64,000 nt of DNA from Nemophila menziesii (lineage: Eukaryota > Streptophyta > Magnoliopsida > Boraginales > Hydrophyllaceae), in contig JARWIR010000010.1 in the NCBI GenBank assembly GCA_029959085.1, forward strand, positions 12,607,001-12,671,000, given 5' to 3'. The position numbers were made by a program, and so were the translations under genes. Under the pieces are notes generated by a model. It did not search any database. It worked only from the letters and a program-made list of their open reading frames with translations, and was not told the origin of the DNA. Positions within the stretch are counted from its first letter, which is position 1. Every line of letters begins with the position of its first letter. Shown one piece after another: positions 46,461-58,521 of the stretch.

Positions 46461-49181
46461 TTATCCTAATTTAGTGAACCCGACATATTTTTTCTATTTA
46501 ATTCATCAACTCATGGGAGAACCTTCAAAGTTAATTCACTGAAGATCGATAATTTTCAGGATCTTTTTATGTGCCTTTCTGAAACACAAGCATCCCTGGG
46601 AAGTAAAAGAGTTCTAGGATGACTTCTATATAGATAGCCATTTTTGGTGCTTATAATTTTTTCAGATTGAATTTTTAGTATGATATAAAAACAATTTCTA
46701 TTAGCAGAATCATAAGTTTTGGGCACAAGGATCTTTCGTCATTTTGACCGACTCATTTTAGTTTGTAAAATATAATGGTTGTGTTCCTAGATCCTTGAGC
46801 AAGATAAACATGACACAAATGAAGGGATGCATTTTTAGTAGAAGAAACCGAGTCTGGTATAATATCTCGTCCTCTCCTATATTCCACTTTCTAAGGAATT
46901 GTAGAGAATACCTACAAGGAGTCTAGCATGTGTAGGTGAGCGCCTGAGGTAGTCATTAGTTCCATAATTTCATCAATTGGCTTAAAAATCCATAATTATA
47001 GTGGCACTTGTTTAATCGAACCTTTCTATCATTTTTGTACATTAATTTTTTGGCTCAAATATTGGTTTGTATAATTGGGTAACTCTTCTTTATCTCTAGT
47101 TTCATGGTTTTTGTTGATTTTTTATATCAACAAATATTTCGATATATTGTGCCATCTATACCAAAATCTAACAATGGATAGCGTAATAAAGATTATATAG
47201 AAAGGAGAAATACGTGATCAAATTAACACAATTTTGATAACAAAAAAAGAGCTATAAAATCTAGAAAAGCTATAGTCTAGGGTGCCTAAAAATCATTTCT
47301 TCTACCTTCTAATTCGAGCAAAGATCATGATTTGGAAAGTTGATCAGTAATTTATTATCAGTGACCAATGTAGTCGACAAGTTTACTAGATTATCGAAAT
47401 AAAAGAACTTCCAAAGATTCTCTCAATTTTATGTCTTAGTTAAGTAGCAAGAGAAAGAATAAGAAGCGACAAAATTATACCATAACCATGCATGTGACAT
47501 AGTTTATAACGGTTCATGTAACATAGTTTATTGTTTATCATAGGTATTACTAAGAGAGCTTAAATAAAATCAAATCATAAAGTAGCTAAGAGTTGCATGG
47601 AAATTTTCAACAAAACCCATGAATGTATTGCTTCTCTTCGGAAGGGTTCTTGTAAGGACTTCTTTACTGTTCAACCTAAGGTGTATCTCCTCAAACTGTA
47701 TCTATGGTGTCTCAAGTGTATCATTGCATGACAAGAGTGGACATATAAGCTTATGTGGGCCCAATAAACCATTTCCACTTGAGGCCGCCTTGGGAAGCAA
47801 CTTTCATGGCGTAAACACTTTTCTATCAATTCATGGCAAGAAATGCAAATACTAAGATGGAATCGACTGTAGTAGAGAATCGAAAAACCTTCGGCGGAGT
47901 GTTTTCTATCTCCGTAGAAAAAGTGTTTATCTTTTGACTAAAAGACCATATTAGGAAGTAGTGGTAAGAACAACAAAAAGGAGCTTTCCTAGATGACAGG
48001 TGCGGAACCCTCATTGTGTACTACCTAGTTGACTCTCTTATTGTATAACTGGAGTTTATCAAGTGAAAACGGACACCGGAAGAGATACGTTTGTAGAACT
48101 CAAAGTTACTGCGTTAAGAAAATTGATTGTTGTAAGGCCGATTAGAAAATTTTCTCTTTCAGTTTTTGATAGATACATTTGTTTAAAGTGGTATGGCAGT
48201 AAAATCTCTTATATTCCCAAATAAGGAAGAAAACAAAATGGTATCAATTTCAATAAAAATCCACATTTCAAAAAATATTTCAATATGAGTCAAGCAATGA
48301 TTAGGTAATCCCTTGTGATACATTCAAAAAATAGGTTGAAATATAGAAAAATTAATTTATCACTGTGAAAATATTGCCGAATGTCTTCGACCAAATGTGA
48401 TAAAGCCCCTATAAAACAATAATCCCATCTGTATTCATGTTCTTCTGATTATATTTTTTCATACCATACGGATTCTGAGGAGATTTACAAACCGAATGAT
48501 TTTAAGGCTGATTAAAAAAGCTGAAATAGAGTAGATTATTTCTGACTAAATTTATATTTTCTGAAATGAAGAATACTAAAAGTGGTCAATATCTAGAGTT
48601 TAAGTTATAATAAAGTGACTTCTAGATCTTTAAGATACAATTAGCTTTCTATATATTCCAAGATCGTGTCAACAAAGTAGTACAAGTCTCTATTGATGGT
48701 ATATCAACTCAGGTAACTAAGAATAACTCCAAGGGTGAATCTATTAGTGGTAAATATTACCAGGTCACACGTACCATCAACAATTGACATAAGTAGATTA
48801 CTATTATATATGTACGACTAGATTTCTACATTAATTGTTCTACCTACACGAGACTGTTAGTTTTTAAGTTTTAACATAAAACACTAACATAACTTAAAAT
48901 AAAGTACACCATAAATAAAAGATATTTCTGAAAAAAACCTCATTAACGTATTACTATATTGAAAACTAAAGCACAAATATAGAGCCATATATATACAATC
49001 AAATGCATAAGAAATTTAAGAGGAACGAGGAACGAGGAACTCCTTGTATATAATAGAAATAAGAAAGTAAAATCAAAGAGGAAAGATAACCAGGCTGGAC
49101 ATAACTTAGAAAAATACCTAAATATAATAATCTATTGAGTGTCTGTGAAATTTCAGTAATAAAGTTTCATTTTGATACTAA

Positions 49182-49413
49182 GGGCCCGTTTGGAAGTGCT
49201 TATTTTAGAGTAAAAAAGCACTTTTAGAATAAAATTCAAAATTTAAAAAAATTATTAAAAATAATTTTGAAATCTAAAATTATTTTAAGTGCTTTTTTTA
49301 AAAAGCACCTATTTGGTGCTTCTCAAAAAAGTGCTTTTCAAAGTAAAAAAAACTCTTAAAATGCTAAAAGCACTTTTAAGTGCTTCTTCAAAAAAGCACT
49401 TCCAAACGGGCAC
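49182..49413. mobile_element. Tourist-like (PIF/Harbinger) MITE, copy 3 only
   Basis: 232 bp with inverted ends GGGCCCGTTTGGAAGTGC and, in reverse complement, GTGCCCGTTTGGAAGTGC, flanked by TAA on both sides (49179-49181 and 49414-49416). Copies 1, 2 and 4 have the empty site GATATTAAGTCG-like sequence. The interior is built from repeated AAGTGCTTTT/AAAAGCACTT. A hAT relative with a longer target duplication (ACTAAG) is the alternative. Confidence 0.8.
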
Positions 49414-50642
49414 TAAGTCGAATAACTTGAATAATTTTTTGGTTTTATTTCAGGTGGTTTGACCGAAGTTGCATTTTGATATTAAGTTGATTTGTTGAGT
49501 ATAAATGAAAAAAGAACATAGAACAAAAATACAGTTAAACATATATCCTTTTGAAAAGCTTTTCATTAAGAGGTCTAACACGGACTTTATTATCCAATAA
49601 ATTACCTAATCTATAATTTTTAATACAATACTTGAGTAACCTAACCACTAGAGCAACTATTAATCTAACACACCATATTCTTTCATCATCCACATGTCTT
49701 GATGTAGATTATACTTCACCGTCCTGAGAAAAAACATAACTTTAAGTGCTTGAATTCAAAATCTTTAGTGGATGAATAAAAAGAGAGTTACAACACGCAT
49801 ATAAACATAAGAGAACAAAGCAAGGAATTATCTAGTGATAAAATGGATGATTAAACTTACCTTCACTAATTTTTCCAATATTTGAAAACTCAAATCCCTT
49901 GCCATAACTTCATCTTGACAGCTGCAAATAATGTTTTATATTATTCACATGTTAAAATATTTACTAAAATTTTAACACTACTCTAAGATAAGATACCTAG
50001 TTCATTACTAGACTAGATAAACTAGTCTTAGATGGACTTCAACTAGGTGAACAACTATACCCAAAATTATTTACAAGAATATCGCATACAACAAATTAAT
50101 GATTGTTTCTTCTCATTACTCTTCAATGGAAAATAAAGGATTATTCTATAATAGAATCTCGTTAATAATATTCTCAAAGATCGATAAACATTGTGGTTGT
50201 GGTGGTTATATTTTTCTATTATATTCGTTATAATCCCATCATTAGATGAGTTGTAATTGTTGCAACATCATTTATTAATTCTAACTCTTACAACTCTGTG
50301 GTTTATTCTATTATATACCAATTTATTAGATAAATAAGGTAAAGATTCTTCTAAAAATTGATAGGTCACGTACATGTAAGAATCTACAAAAGGTTTAGGT
50401 GTTTGAAGTGAACTTAAAAAAATAAATGAATAAAACATTCTTCTAATAAAGTTAAATTTTTATCAATTGCCTAAATAAAAATAGGCAGCCTCCTAGACAT
50501 TCCAACATTGGCATGTCTAGGCCATTTTTCAAGGAAAAATATACATACTTTTACCAAGAAAACAACATTTATACTGTTAACTGAAACAAGAATTATCCTA
50601 AGCTAAACGTGTATCTCAGATTAAACATGGTATTAAACTTAT

Positions 50643-51480
50643 GGGTAAAGCCTTCCTGAAGCCCTTTATCTTTCCCCAAAGTGCGCGATCCGCCCCCGAT
50701 CTTCACTTTTACCGCCCTCCATCTCTATACTTTGTGACGCCGTTACCCCTTTTTTTTTGGTTTTTCTGTTAATTGACCGTTAGTCAACGCCACATGGCGC
50801 CAGGTAATCGCCACATAAGCTCCACGTCACCACCAACTAAGCATTAAGTCATCAGCAATTCCATGTCATTAGTTTTTTTTTTTAAAATCATTTTATATAT
50901 ATTTTTTAAATAATTAATCTTTCTTTTTCTTCAAAATCAAAAAACCCAAAATTAACCTAGCGTTTATTCCTTCTTCTTCTTCAAGATCAAAAACCCCAAA
51001 TTAACAAACCACTCAGAGCTTTCATTCTCCACCATCATTACCTTCCCACGCAAGCCGCTCCCTGAACAATGAAACCGCCGCCAGTCATCACTTCTCCACC
51101 ATCATCAACCGGTTTGGATAGGCCATCAACAATTGAAGATGGGTAAAGCCCTCCCGTGGCCGCTCTCTGCATAAGCAATACCGCCACCACTCCGTACCTT
51201 TCTCCACCATCATCAGCACCGGCTTGGAGAAGAACCCAAATTAAGGTAAAATAATTGAATTATTAATTAATTGCACTATAAGTTACTGTTTATGCAAAAT
51301 AGCCTGTTATCAACAAAGATGACCTTGAATTCAAAAAATTAAGGTTGTATTTAGTCAAAAACCGGGACGTGTAGTGCAATTTTTGCATAATTTAGGGACC
51401 TGTAGTGCAATTTTTTGTATAATTAGGGACCTATAGTGCAATTTTGCATAGTGGGGATCTATAGTTCAACATTTGCATAA
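50643..51480 (+). repeat. Left terminal inverted repeat of the Pack-MULE
   Basis: Starts GGGTAAAGCCTTCCTGAAGC and pairs with the reverse complement of 53550-54343, including GTGCGCGATCCGCCCCCGAT, CCACATGGCGCCAGGTAATC and the more internal CCGGGACGTGTAGTGCAATT. The left arm is slightly longer through small indels, including a short stretch near 51060-51120 not matched at the same place on the right. Confidence 0.85.
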
Positions 51481-51670
51481 TATATGAACCTGCAGTTTAG
51501 TTTTTGCATAATGAGGGATCAGTTCAATTTTTGCATAATATAGGGATCTATAGTTCCATCATCGCAAAAAAATCATAGCGGGACATACTGTGCAATTAAC
51601 TCAAAAAAGTAATTTAGGGACCTATAGTGCAATTTTTGTATAATATAGGGGAATATAGTGCAATAAACTA
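51360..51670. repeat. Degenerate GGGACCTATAGTGCAATTTTTGCATAAT repeats
   Basis: The motif (A)GGGACCT(G/A)TAGTGCAATTTT recurs roughly every 30-45 bp about eight times from the inner left TIR into the interior, with variants such as GGGATCTATAGTTCAA. Confidence 0.7.
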
Positions 51671-51832
51671 AAAAACATGTCTTTGTTCCTAACTATTGGA
51701 TATAAAATGGGTTATATATTAGTTATTACTAATGATCAGTATAAAGTGTAAAAGTAAAGATCCAAATTATGTTTACTAACATGACAGATTCATTTATTAG
51801 GCATAATATAACAAAATTATACTATTTTACAG

Positions 51833-52429
51833 ATGCCAGCAAGATTTGCTATAGGTGCATCATTCAGTGCAGATAGTAGAGGTGGTGGAAAAGAAAGCAA
51901 CGCTCGTTACTTACCTTTCATGATCCAAATGGCTCGTTACCTTCTAGATCACGACCCTTCACAAAGACTCACTATGTCTACTATCTGCACCTTTAGATTC
52001 CAAAACTGAATAAACTGTACAATTCATGATGGTTAGTTCTTTATTATCCGAATCTTACGATTCTTGGCTTCAACATCGTAAGTCGTTTTTACAACGTGGG
52101 ATATATCACGCGTATATGCAACGTAACTGTAACCGTTCGAGTTGAAGTTCGAATTCTTCGAATTCGAATTCCGATGAGTTGTTATCGATTGTTCAACCAA
52201 TGCTTGTGTATACTAGGTTAATTGAACAGTTACAATGCTTTTTTAAAGTGAAGAAAAGTGGGCCCGGATCTGGGTCTGGGTGCTTACTGATGGGGTTTGA
52301 TGTGATGTCTGCTTCGGATTTACAAGAGGCGTTTGATACTCTACTGGGGTTTTAGCGGATGTGCTTAGTGATGGGGTTACGAAATGTGAGGATTTCGTAA
52401 ACGCTGCCATTAATGCTGGGAAAAGTTGA
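51833..52429 (+). pseudogene. BIG: Captured fragment of BIG (UBR4-like, auxin transport protein BIG), C-terminal region
   Basis: BIG is a giant plant UBR4-like protein involved in auxin transport and endomembrane traffic. After an acceptor-like TATTTTACAG the plus strand reads ARFAIGASFSADSRGGGKES, NARYLPFMIQMARYLLDHD and PSQRLTM (51833-51985). After a disrupted part it reads SLLSESYDSWLQHRKSFLQ, RGIYHAYMQ, SDELLSIVQPMLVYTRLIEQ, LQCFFKVKKSGPGSGSG and SASDLQEAFDT, and after a frame change TGVLADVLSDGVTKCEDF, VNAAINAGKS and a stop at 52427-52429. These match the conserved C-terminal part of plant BIG from memory. In-frame stops (near 52008 and 52146) and a frameshift near 52342 rule out a functional BIG domain. 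Exon joins without introns in places suggest deletion or capture from several exons. Confidence 0.75.
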
Positions 52430-53064
52430 AGTGGGATCTTTTTAGTTGTTTTTGTTATTTGTTTGTAAGTCCAATCTTTGTGAGTAAACTAGAGTTGTAT
52501 TACTTTGTTTTTAATTCCTAGGAAGTAAATGTATGTACATTAAACCTAATTCCTGAAAATGTTATGAAAGTTGATACCTTCAAATGTTAGCCAATGCGCG
52601 TCCTAGGTGCTTTCTTATAAACACAATATAATTGTCAACAAATTTTTGTCTAAGGTGAAATAAATGTAATTTGTTTTATGAAAATGGGTGGTGCTTATGG
52701 TGAAGGATCTGGTTTTGGTAAAAAGAGAAAAATATAGTAGTAGTAGTAATAGTACTTGTTAACCTTGCATCTTATGGCATTTAATAGAGTATATGGTGAA
52801 AAAATAATAGAGAAATTTAGGAAAGGATAATAAAATAAACATCCAGGTAATTTATAAGTTTGAAGTAAAAGAAAAGGACGCGGCTTCTCGTAATCAAAGG
52901 AAGCCTTTGTCTATGTCTAAAATAAGATCTGACAACAACATAATAATAAAAAGATGGGGTTCATATTCTTCATTGATGATATGCATGTACAGGTCCATAA
53001 GATTTGCATAAATAGCTCCAATCTAACTATAACTGGAACTTATAATACTAAAGGGGGTATCTAG
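52430..53064. other. Pack-MULE interior between the two captured fragments
   Basis: Sequence after the BIG stop (TTTTTAGTTGTTTTTGTTATTTG...) looks like a 3' UTR captured with BIG, and the part before 53065 could be the 3' UTR of the bHLH fragment. The boundary between the two donors cannot be set by eye. Confidence 0.4.
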
Positions 53065-53352
53065 CTAGTTTTCTTCTGTTCTATGCCTTTTATGACCATG
53101 ATCATAGCTTTCACCACCTCTAATTGGAGTACTCTGGAGGCCCATTGGTTCAACCACTGTTTGGTTCTTTTCATTCTGAAACCATATCACAAATTATTTT
53201 TTGTGCTTCAAAATACAAGAAAAATGATTAAATGTAAAAAAATAATATCTATCACCTTTGCTTGTCTCGCTATATCAAGTTGCACTGAGATATTCACTTG
53301 TGACAAATCTACCCCTGAAGATTGTAATGCACGAGTTAACGTGCTTAACAAC
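53065..53352 (-). pseudogene. Captured fragment of a BIM-like bHLH transcription factor, C-terminal exons
   Basis: On the minus strand an acceptor-like GTGAGTAG precedes LLSTLTRALQSSGVDLSQVN, ISVQLDIARQAK (53352 to about 53254), then GTGATAGAT (donor). A second exon follows TTTCAG at about 53180: NEKNQTVVEPMGLQSTPIRG, GESYDHGHKRHRTEEN and a stop at 53067-53065. The ALQSSGVDLSQ..ISVQ and KRxRTEE features are typical of BES1-interacting (BIM) bHLH proteins, which act in brassinosteroid signalling; the bHLH domain itself is not included. Both exons are open, so capture may be recent. Other bHLH subfamilies with a similar tail remain possible. Confidence 0.6.
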
Positions 53353-53549
53353 CTACTCACAAAAAAAACTGTTAGTTTATATAAATTTAAATTTGCATTG
53401 AGAAATTTCGTACAAATTGTCAAATTCTCACCCTTGTGAATACACATCTTCTACATTATCACTTCTTAAATCTTCCTGTTTAGTTTGAGTGTACCATTGA
53501 GATTGAGAATGCGAAGCTAAATGTTCAACATCATGTTGTATAGTCAAAA

Positions 53550-54343
53550 TGTTGAACCATAGATCCCCACTATGCAAAATTGCACTATAGGTCCCTAATT
53601 ATACAAAAAATTGCACTACAGGTCCCTAAATTATGCAAAAATTGCACTACACGTCCCGGTTTTTGACTAAATACAACCTTAATTTTTTGAATTCAAGGTC
53701 ATCTTTGTTGATAACAGGCTATTTTGCATAAACAGTAACTTATAGTGCAATTAATTAATAATTCAATTATTTTACCTTAATTTGGGTTCTTCTCCAAGCC
53801 GGTGCTGATGATGGTGGAGAAAGGTCCGAAGTGGTGGCGGTATTGCTTGTGTAGAGAGCGGCCACGGGAGGGCTTTACCCATCTTCAATTGTTGATGGCC
53901 TATCCAAACCGGTTCAGGGAGCGGCTTGCGTGGGAAGGTGACGATGGTGGAGAATGAAAGCTCGAGTGCTTTGTTGATTTGGGTTCTTTGATCTTGAAGA
54001 AGAAGAAGGAATAAACGCTAGGTTAATTTTGGGTTTTTTGATTTTAAAGAAAAAGAAAGATTAATGATTTAAAAAATATATATAAAATGATTTTAAAAAT
54101 AAAATAAAACTAATGACATGGAATTGCTGATGACTTAATGCTTAGTTGGCGGTGACGTGGAGCTTATGTGGCGATGACCTGGCGCCATGTGGCGTTGACT
54201 AACGGTCAATTAATAGAAAACCCAAAAAAGGGCTATAGGCGTCACAAAGTATTGAGATGGAGGGCCAGAAAGGGTAAAAGTGAAGATCGGGGGCGGATCG
54301 CGCACTTTGGGGAAAGATAAAGGGTTTCAGAAAGGCTTTACCC
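53550..54343 (-). repeat. Right terminal inverted repeat of the Pack-MULE
   Basis: In reverse complement begins GGGTAAAGCCTTTCTGAAAC. It differs from the left arm by scattered substitutions, many of C-to-T type, and a few indels. Confidence 0.85.
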
Positions 54344-54437
54344 TAAACTTATTTAGATGTAACCTAAACGATATTACTCAGAATTTAAATCACGTAAATA
54401 AGTTTGGTTAGTATGCATAAACCTACAAAATGGAGTA

Positions 54438-54438
<1 letters not shown>

Positions 54439-54518
<80 letters not shown>

Positions 54519-54526
54519 TATATATA
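54439..54526. repeat. Expanded (AT)n microsatellite, array copy 3
   Basis: About 88 bp of almost pure TA repeat with single G and A interruptions, at the site where the other units have runs of roughly 15-25 bp. It lies about 95 bp from the right end of the Pack-MULE. Confidence 0.9.
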
Positions 54527-56346
54527 GTCAAATGAAGTTTATTTATTGGCATGTAAATCTTACCATGTTATCATACAGTCTTCATGGTGGATTGAAATGT
54601 CATGACCAACAATCTTATCCATTCTTTGTTTCTTTATGCTCCCCATTGATGAAGATTACCTACCATTGAAGGAAAAAGAGAAAACTATTAAGCCCACTAT
54701 CCATATCTTTATTCAAATTAACCAAAATTTTAATTATACAATAATCTAAATTTAAATGCCAATTAAGATAAACCTAAGAAAAGTTTCACCCAATAGTTAT
54801 TATTGTCACCCAACACTTCTTATTGACTTCAGATATCTTATTTGTAAAACAGTTCTAAATAAACCTTAAATAATATAAGATTATGCGAATAATATAATTA
54901 TCATGGAATCTAATTATATGTACTTGACATTTTTCAAGAGCTCACGTAAAAGTATGACTACCATTTAACAAAATACAATACAATAAATCTGACATCTAGT
55001 GTTTTTCCCGTTGGGCGTGACAATAATGAACTATTAATTGTGGCCTACACTAGATAGTGACAAAAATGAAGCCTATATATGGCTAACAATTGTGGCATTT
55101 GTTAGATTGATACGATTATAATGAAATTCTCATGATATTTAATATAATTTGATATAATAGACTAAGTTAGAATTAATAAAAATATAAGAAACTCACAAAT
55201 TTACTAACCTGGATATATGGTAATAAATGTAAGAAAAACGGATGGCTTAAAATTATGTATTCTTGTCTGGTGTTTCAAATTGATTCAATGAATCAACATT
55301 CAAAGTTAGTACGAATTTGTGGAGATTTAAAGAAGTAGAATGGAGGGATTAAATGAGGAGAGGAACTGGTTAATTGCAATGAAGTTTGGTATTTGGGATC
55401 AGATGGTACAGAGAAATTTTGCGGCTCGAGGGGGCAATGGTGTTAGGGTAGATTTGATGGATAATTAGGTTTTATTTTAAGCATGTGAGTTGGGCTTTTA
55501 CAATATGGATTGGGCTTTAATTTTATTTTTAAAGCTAAATTTATTTATAAGAAATAATTAAATATTTAGGCCTAAAATGCTACAATTCATCTTGAACTAT
55601 AGGGATATAATCTTTGTTTCATAAATTTAGATCAATACAAATTTTTTTACTAAAATATTTTATTTAAAAATAATTTTATTATAAATATATATTAATTAAC
55701 ATTCTCTATATTTTTAATTTGCAGCTGCTAGTCAACTAGATAATTTTTTTTACTTAGACGAGCTTTTTTCTTTTTTACTATTATTCAGATAAAAATATAT
55801 CATTGTGACTTTTTTATTTTTTCTTTAAAATTTTTTCAACAATGGCTCAATTATAATTTTTTGTCAGAGCTAAGAAAAACTAAAAGAATCCCAAAAGACT
55901 CTAAATTTGATCCCTAAATATTCTTAATATTGATCCACCACTTTCCACAAACGCCTCCTCTTTCGTTAACGTATTTTATCTACTTACCTCCACTCTTTCG
56001 GACCCATTTCTACCATCAATTCCTTCAGGTATTTTGTCACATTTTTTTCATAAAAACTAGTATTTTTCTTTATTATGGTTTCTATTATGTTGTTTAGATG
56101 GTTAAATTATGTAGTTATATATGATTTTTTATCTATAATATTAGATATTTTTTTGGATTATGAAAAAAAGTTGGAGTTTGAAAATGGGAGATTTAATATA
56201 GGAGTAAGATTTACGAAATATTATATTGCTTAATCTATGAAATATGAGATTGAATATCAATATGATTTACACAATTTATTCATTAAATTATTATAGCTAT
56301 CAAAATCTTTTAGTTTACGACACAATCAAGTCCAAATAGAAGTCCA

Positions 56347-58521
56347 TATGGATAAAGTGTTGATTAAGTCAAGAAACAAGGTTACTCTAGCTTTTGTTAA
56401 GGGTGTTAAGAGTTTTGTTGGATTTATATCTTAGCATGTGGATATTTCTAATTCAATTCAATATCCATGTAATTGATGCACGAATTTACTAGGAAAAATA
56501 TTCTAGAGGCTAATATGAATATTGAGAAATGGGTTTTAAGCAACATATGAAATTTGGAATTTGTATGGAGAAATAAACCCGTTCCAATCAAATGTTATTC
56601 CTAGTTACGTATATGAGGAAATGATAAACGTGATAGATGATTTGAGTGGCATTGTTAATGAAGCGTATACTAAAATGGTAGACAAGAATATTCCATGACG
56701 ATACAGTTTTTGGTGGAATAATCCAGATGTGTTGGATGTATCCGATCGAGCATTATTTGAATAAGTTAAAGGAGTAACTACATAATGTGTAAAATGCACA
56801 AGGTTCGATTGACGAGAGTTATGTTGTGGAAGAGATCTTGAATTTCACATCACATTATATCAATAAGGAAAAAAAAGTGTAATCATCCTCATAAATATGC
56901 GGATCTAGTACCAGAACCAAGAGATATATTGACTTTCAGAAGTTAATGCCACCCAAATTTAAAATAGTGTTTCGTTTATCTTCCCCCAAATAGATCACGA
57001 TAGGATTGTTTGGTGCAATCTACGATCTTATTATGAGATTCAAGTTTACATATAGTTTGTTCTTTTTTATTATGTTCTTTGTCACTTTCTTATTCTATAT
57101 AATTTTGTAACTCAAATATTTTGTATTCCAGGGACCACAAGGCAGTTATAATTACAGATGGACATGTGGATGTGGAAAGAATTCATCAAACTAGATTTTA
57201 CAATTCGTTATTGATAAATGTATACTATAATTCAAAATCAAAATACTAATAGAGAAAGTATAACTCAATAGCTTTTCCATTATTAGGTATTTAACATGAA
57301 GCTAGCATTCCATCCAGTATAAACCAAATAATTTTTGTATGTGGCTAAGGGTTCCAATTGTACAATTTAGAAATATGATATATGTGTTATTAATGGGGTG
57401 AACTTGGTTTGGCATTAGAAAGGTGATAAATGTCTCATTGCGGATTACGGGTTTTGTTTTTTTGGCGAAGGAGTTTCTTGGTATGGTGAATTGGTTAAAG
57501 TATTCGAGGTGGACTTCTTAAAGACATATTCGGTAATGGTATTCGAGTGAGAATGCTATAACACCAAGAAAGGAAGAATACGGAATGAGCACAGTGTAAC
57601 CAAAATCGATAATAATTCGTATTGGTACAAAGATGAGTCATAAATTTTAGAAAATCAAGCAAATAACATGTTATACATTGTTGATCTAGTGGACACTAAG
57701 GGATCGCGACGCACTTTAAAGTGGTTTTTAAAGTGAGCGATTGTCATTGTTGGAGTGTTGATGTTTAGGGTTCTGTGTCGATAGTTTATACATTTGAGTC
57801 GATACCTTTTGCAAATGAGACAACACACATAGATGGATTACGCATTAATAAAAATAGAGTACACCAAAGTCGACGAAGTGATAGTAGAGCATGATCTAAC
57901 TATTTTAGAAGATGATGAAGAGTCCGAAGATACTTTAAGATGCGGCTGATATCCATCAAATGATGCATATAAATAGTAATGATGTGATTATTGCAAATGA
58001 AAGGGGAGGATATGAGACAGACTAGTAGTATTAGTTGATTGGTTTTATTTTTTTATGTCAAAATAACTTATATGTGTTCATAACTAGATTTTGGAGATTT
58101 GTGTTGAGAATTGTGGAATTATTATACTTTTAGTGTACTTTGGGTTTATCATGTCTATTTACGAACAACTGTAAATGAATAACTTTAATAAAAATGTTTT
58201 TTCAATTATAACACCTTTAACAACCGCAAAAAGAGGCTAGCCACTAAATACCGGATGGATGGTTGCTAAAGTAATAAAGAAATGACGACCAAAACGCAAC
58301 GACTAAAATAAAACTATCTAATGACCACATATAGTCGCTAGAATTCATAACTTATAGCAAGAGACAGGGTGGTCTGTAAAGATAAACCATCTAGCTACCA
58401 CAGAAATGATTTCTCAGGAAAAATGAATAGTTAACAACCTTTTGAAAACGAGCAACCTTTAGGTACCACAAAAGATCGCAAATAACTATGCGGTCTCAAA
58501 AAAGCTATTCTCGTAGTAGTA
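56347..58521 (+). pseudogene. Core-deleted CACTA gene, copies 3/4
   Basis: Same layout: Transpos_assoc from 56347, DUF4218 motifs at about 56727-56860, DUF4216 at about 57480-57710, terminus ending at 58521 with one substitution in the CACTA pentamer. Confidence 0.75.

Larger units (their letters stand above)
50643..54343. mobile_element. Pack-MULE (Mutator-like element carrying host gene fragments), copy 3 only
   Basis: 3701 bp with long terminal inverted repeats of about 0.8 kb (50643-~51480 and ~53550-54343), both starting GGGTAAAGCCTT inward, and an exact 9-bp target duplication TAAACTTAT (50634-50642 and 54344-54352). The empty site is visible in the other array copies (TATTAAACTTATTTAGATG). 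Nine-base duplications and long inverted repeats mark Mutator-like elements. No MURA transposase is present. The inside carries a BIG fragment on plus and a BIM-like bHLH fragment on minus, which makes it a Pack-MULE, non-autonomous. Confidence 0.9.
45139..57197 (+). repeat. Array unit, copy 3, carrying MITE and Pack-MULE
   Basis: Left part (to about 48.03 kb) shares copy-2 variants: the ~66-bp deletion and LLFGRVL/ISSNC codons. Right part (from about 48.05 kb) shares copy-4 variants: ATTTGTTTAAAGTGGTATGG, CCCAAATAAGG, AAAAGGTTTAGGTG. Two insertions, at 49182-49413 and 50643-54343, are absent from the other copies. Confidence 0.9.
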
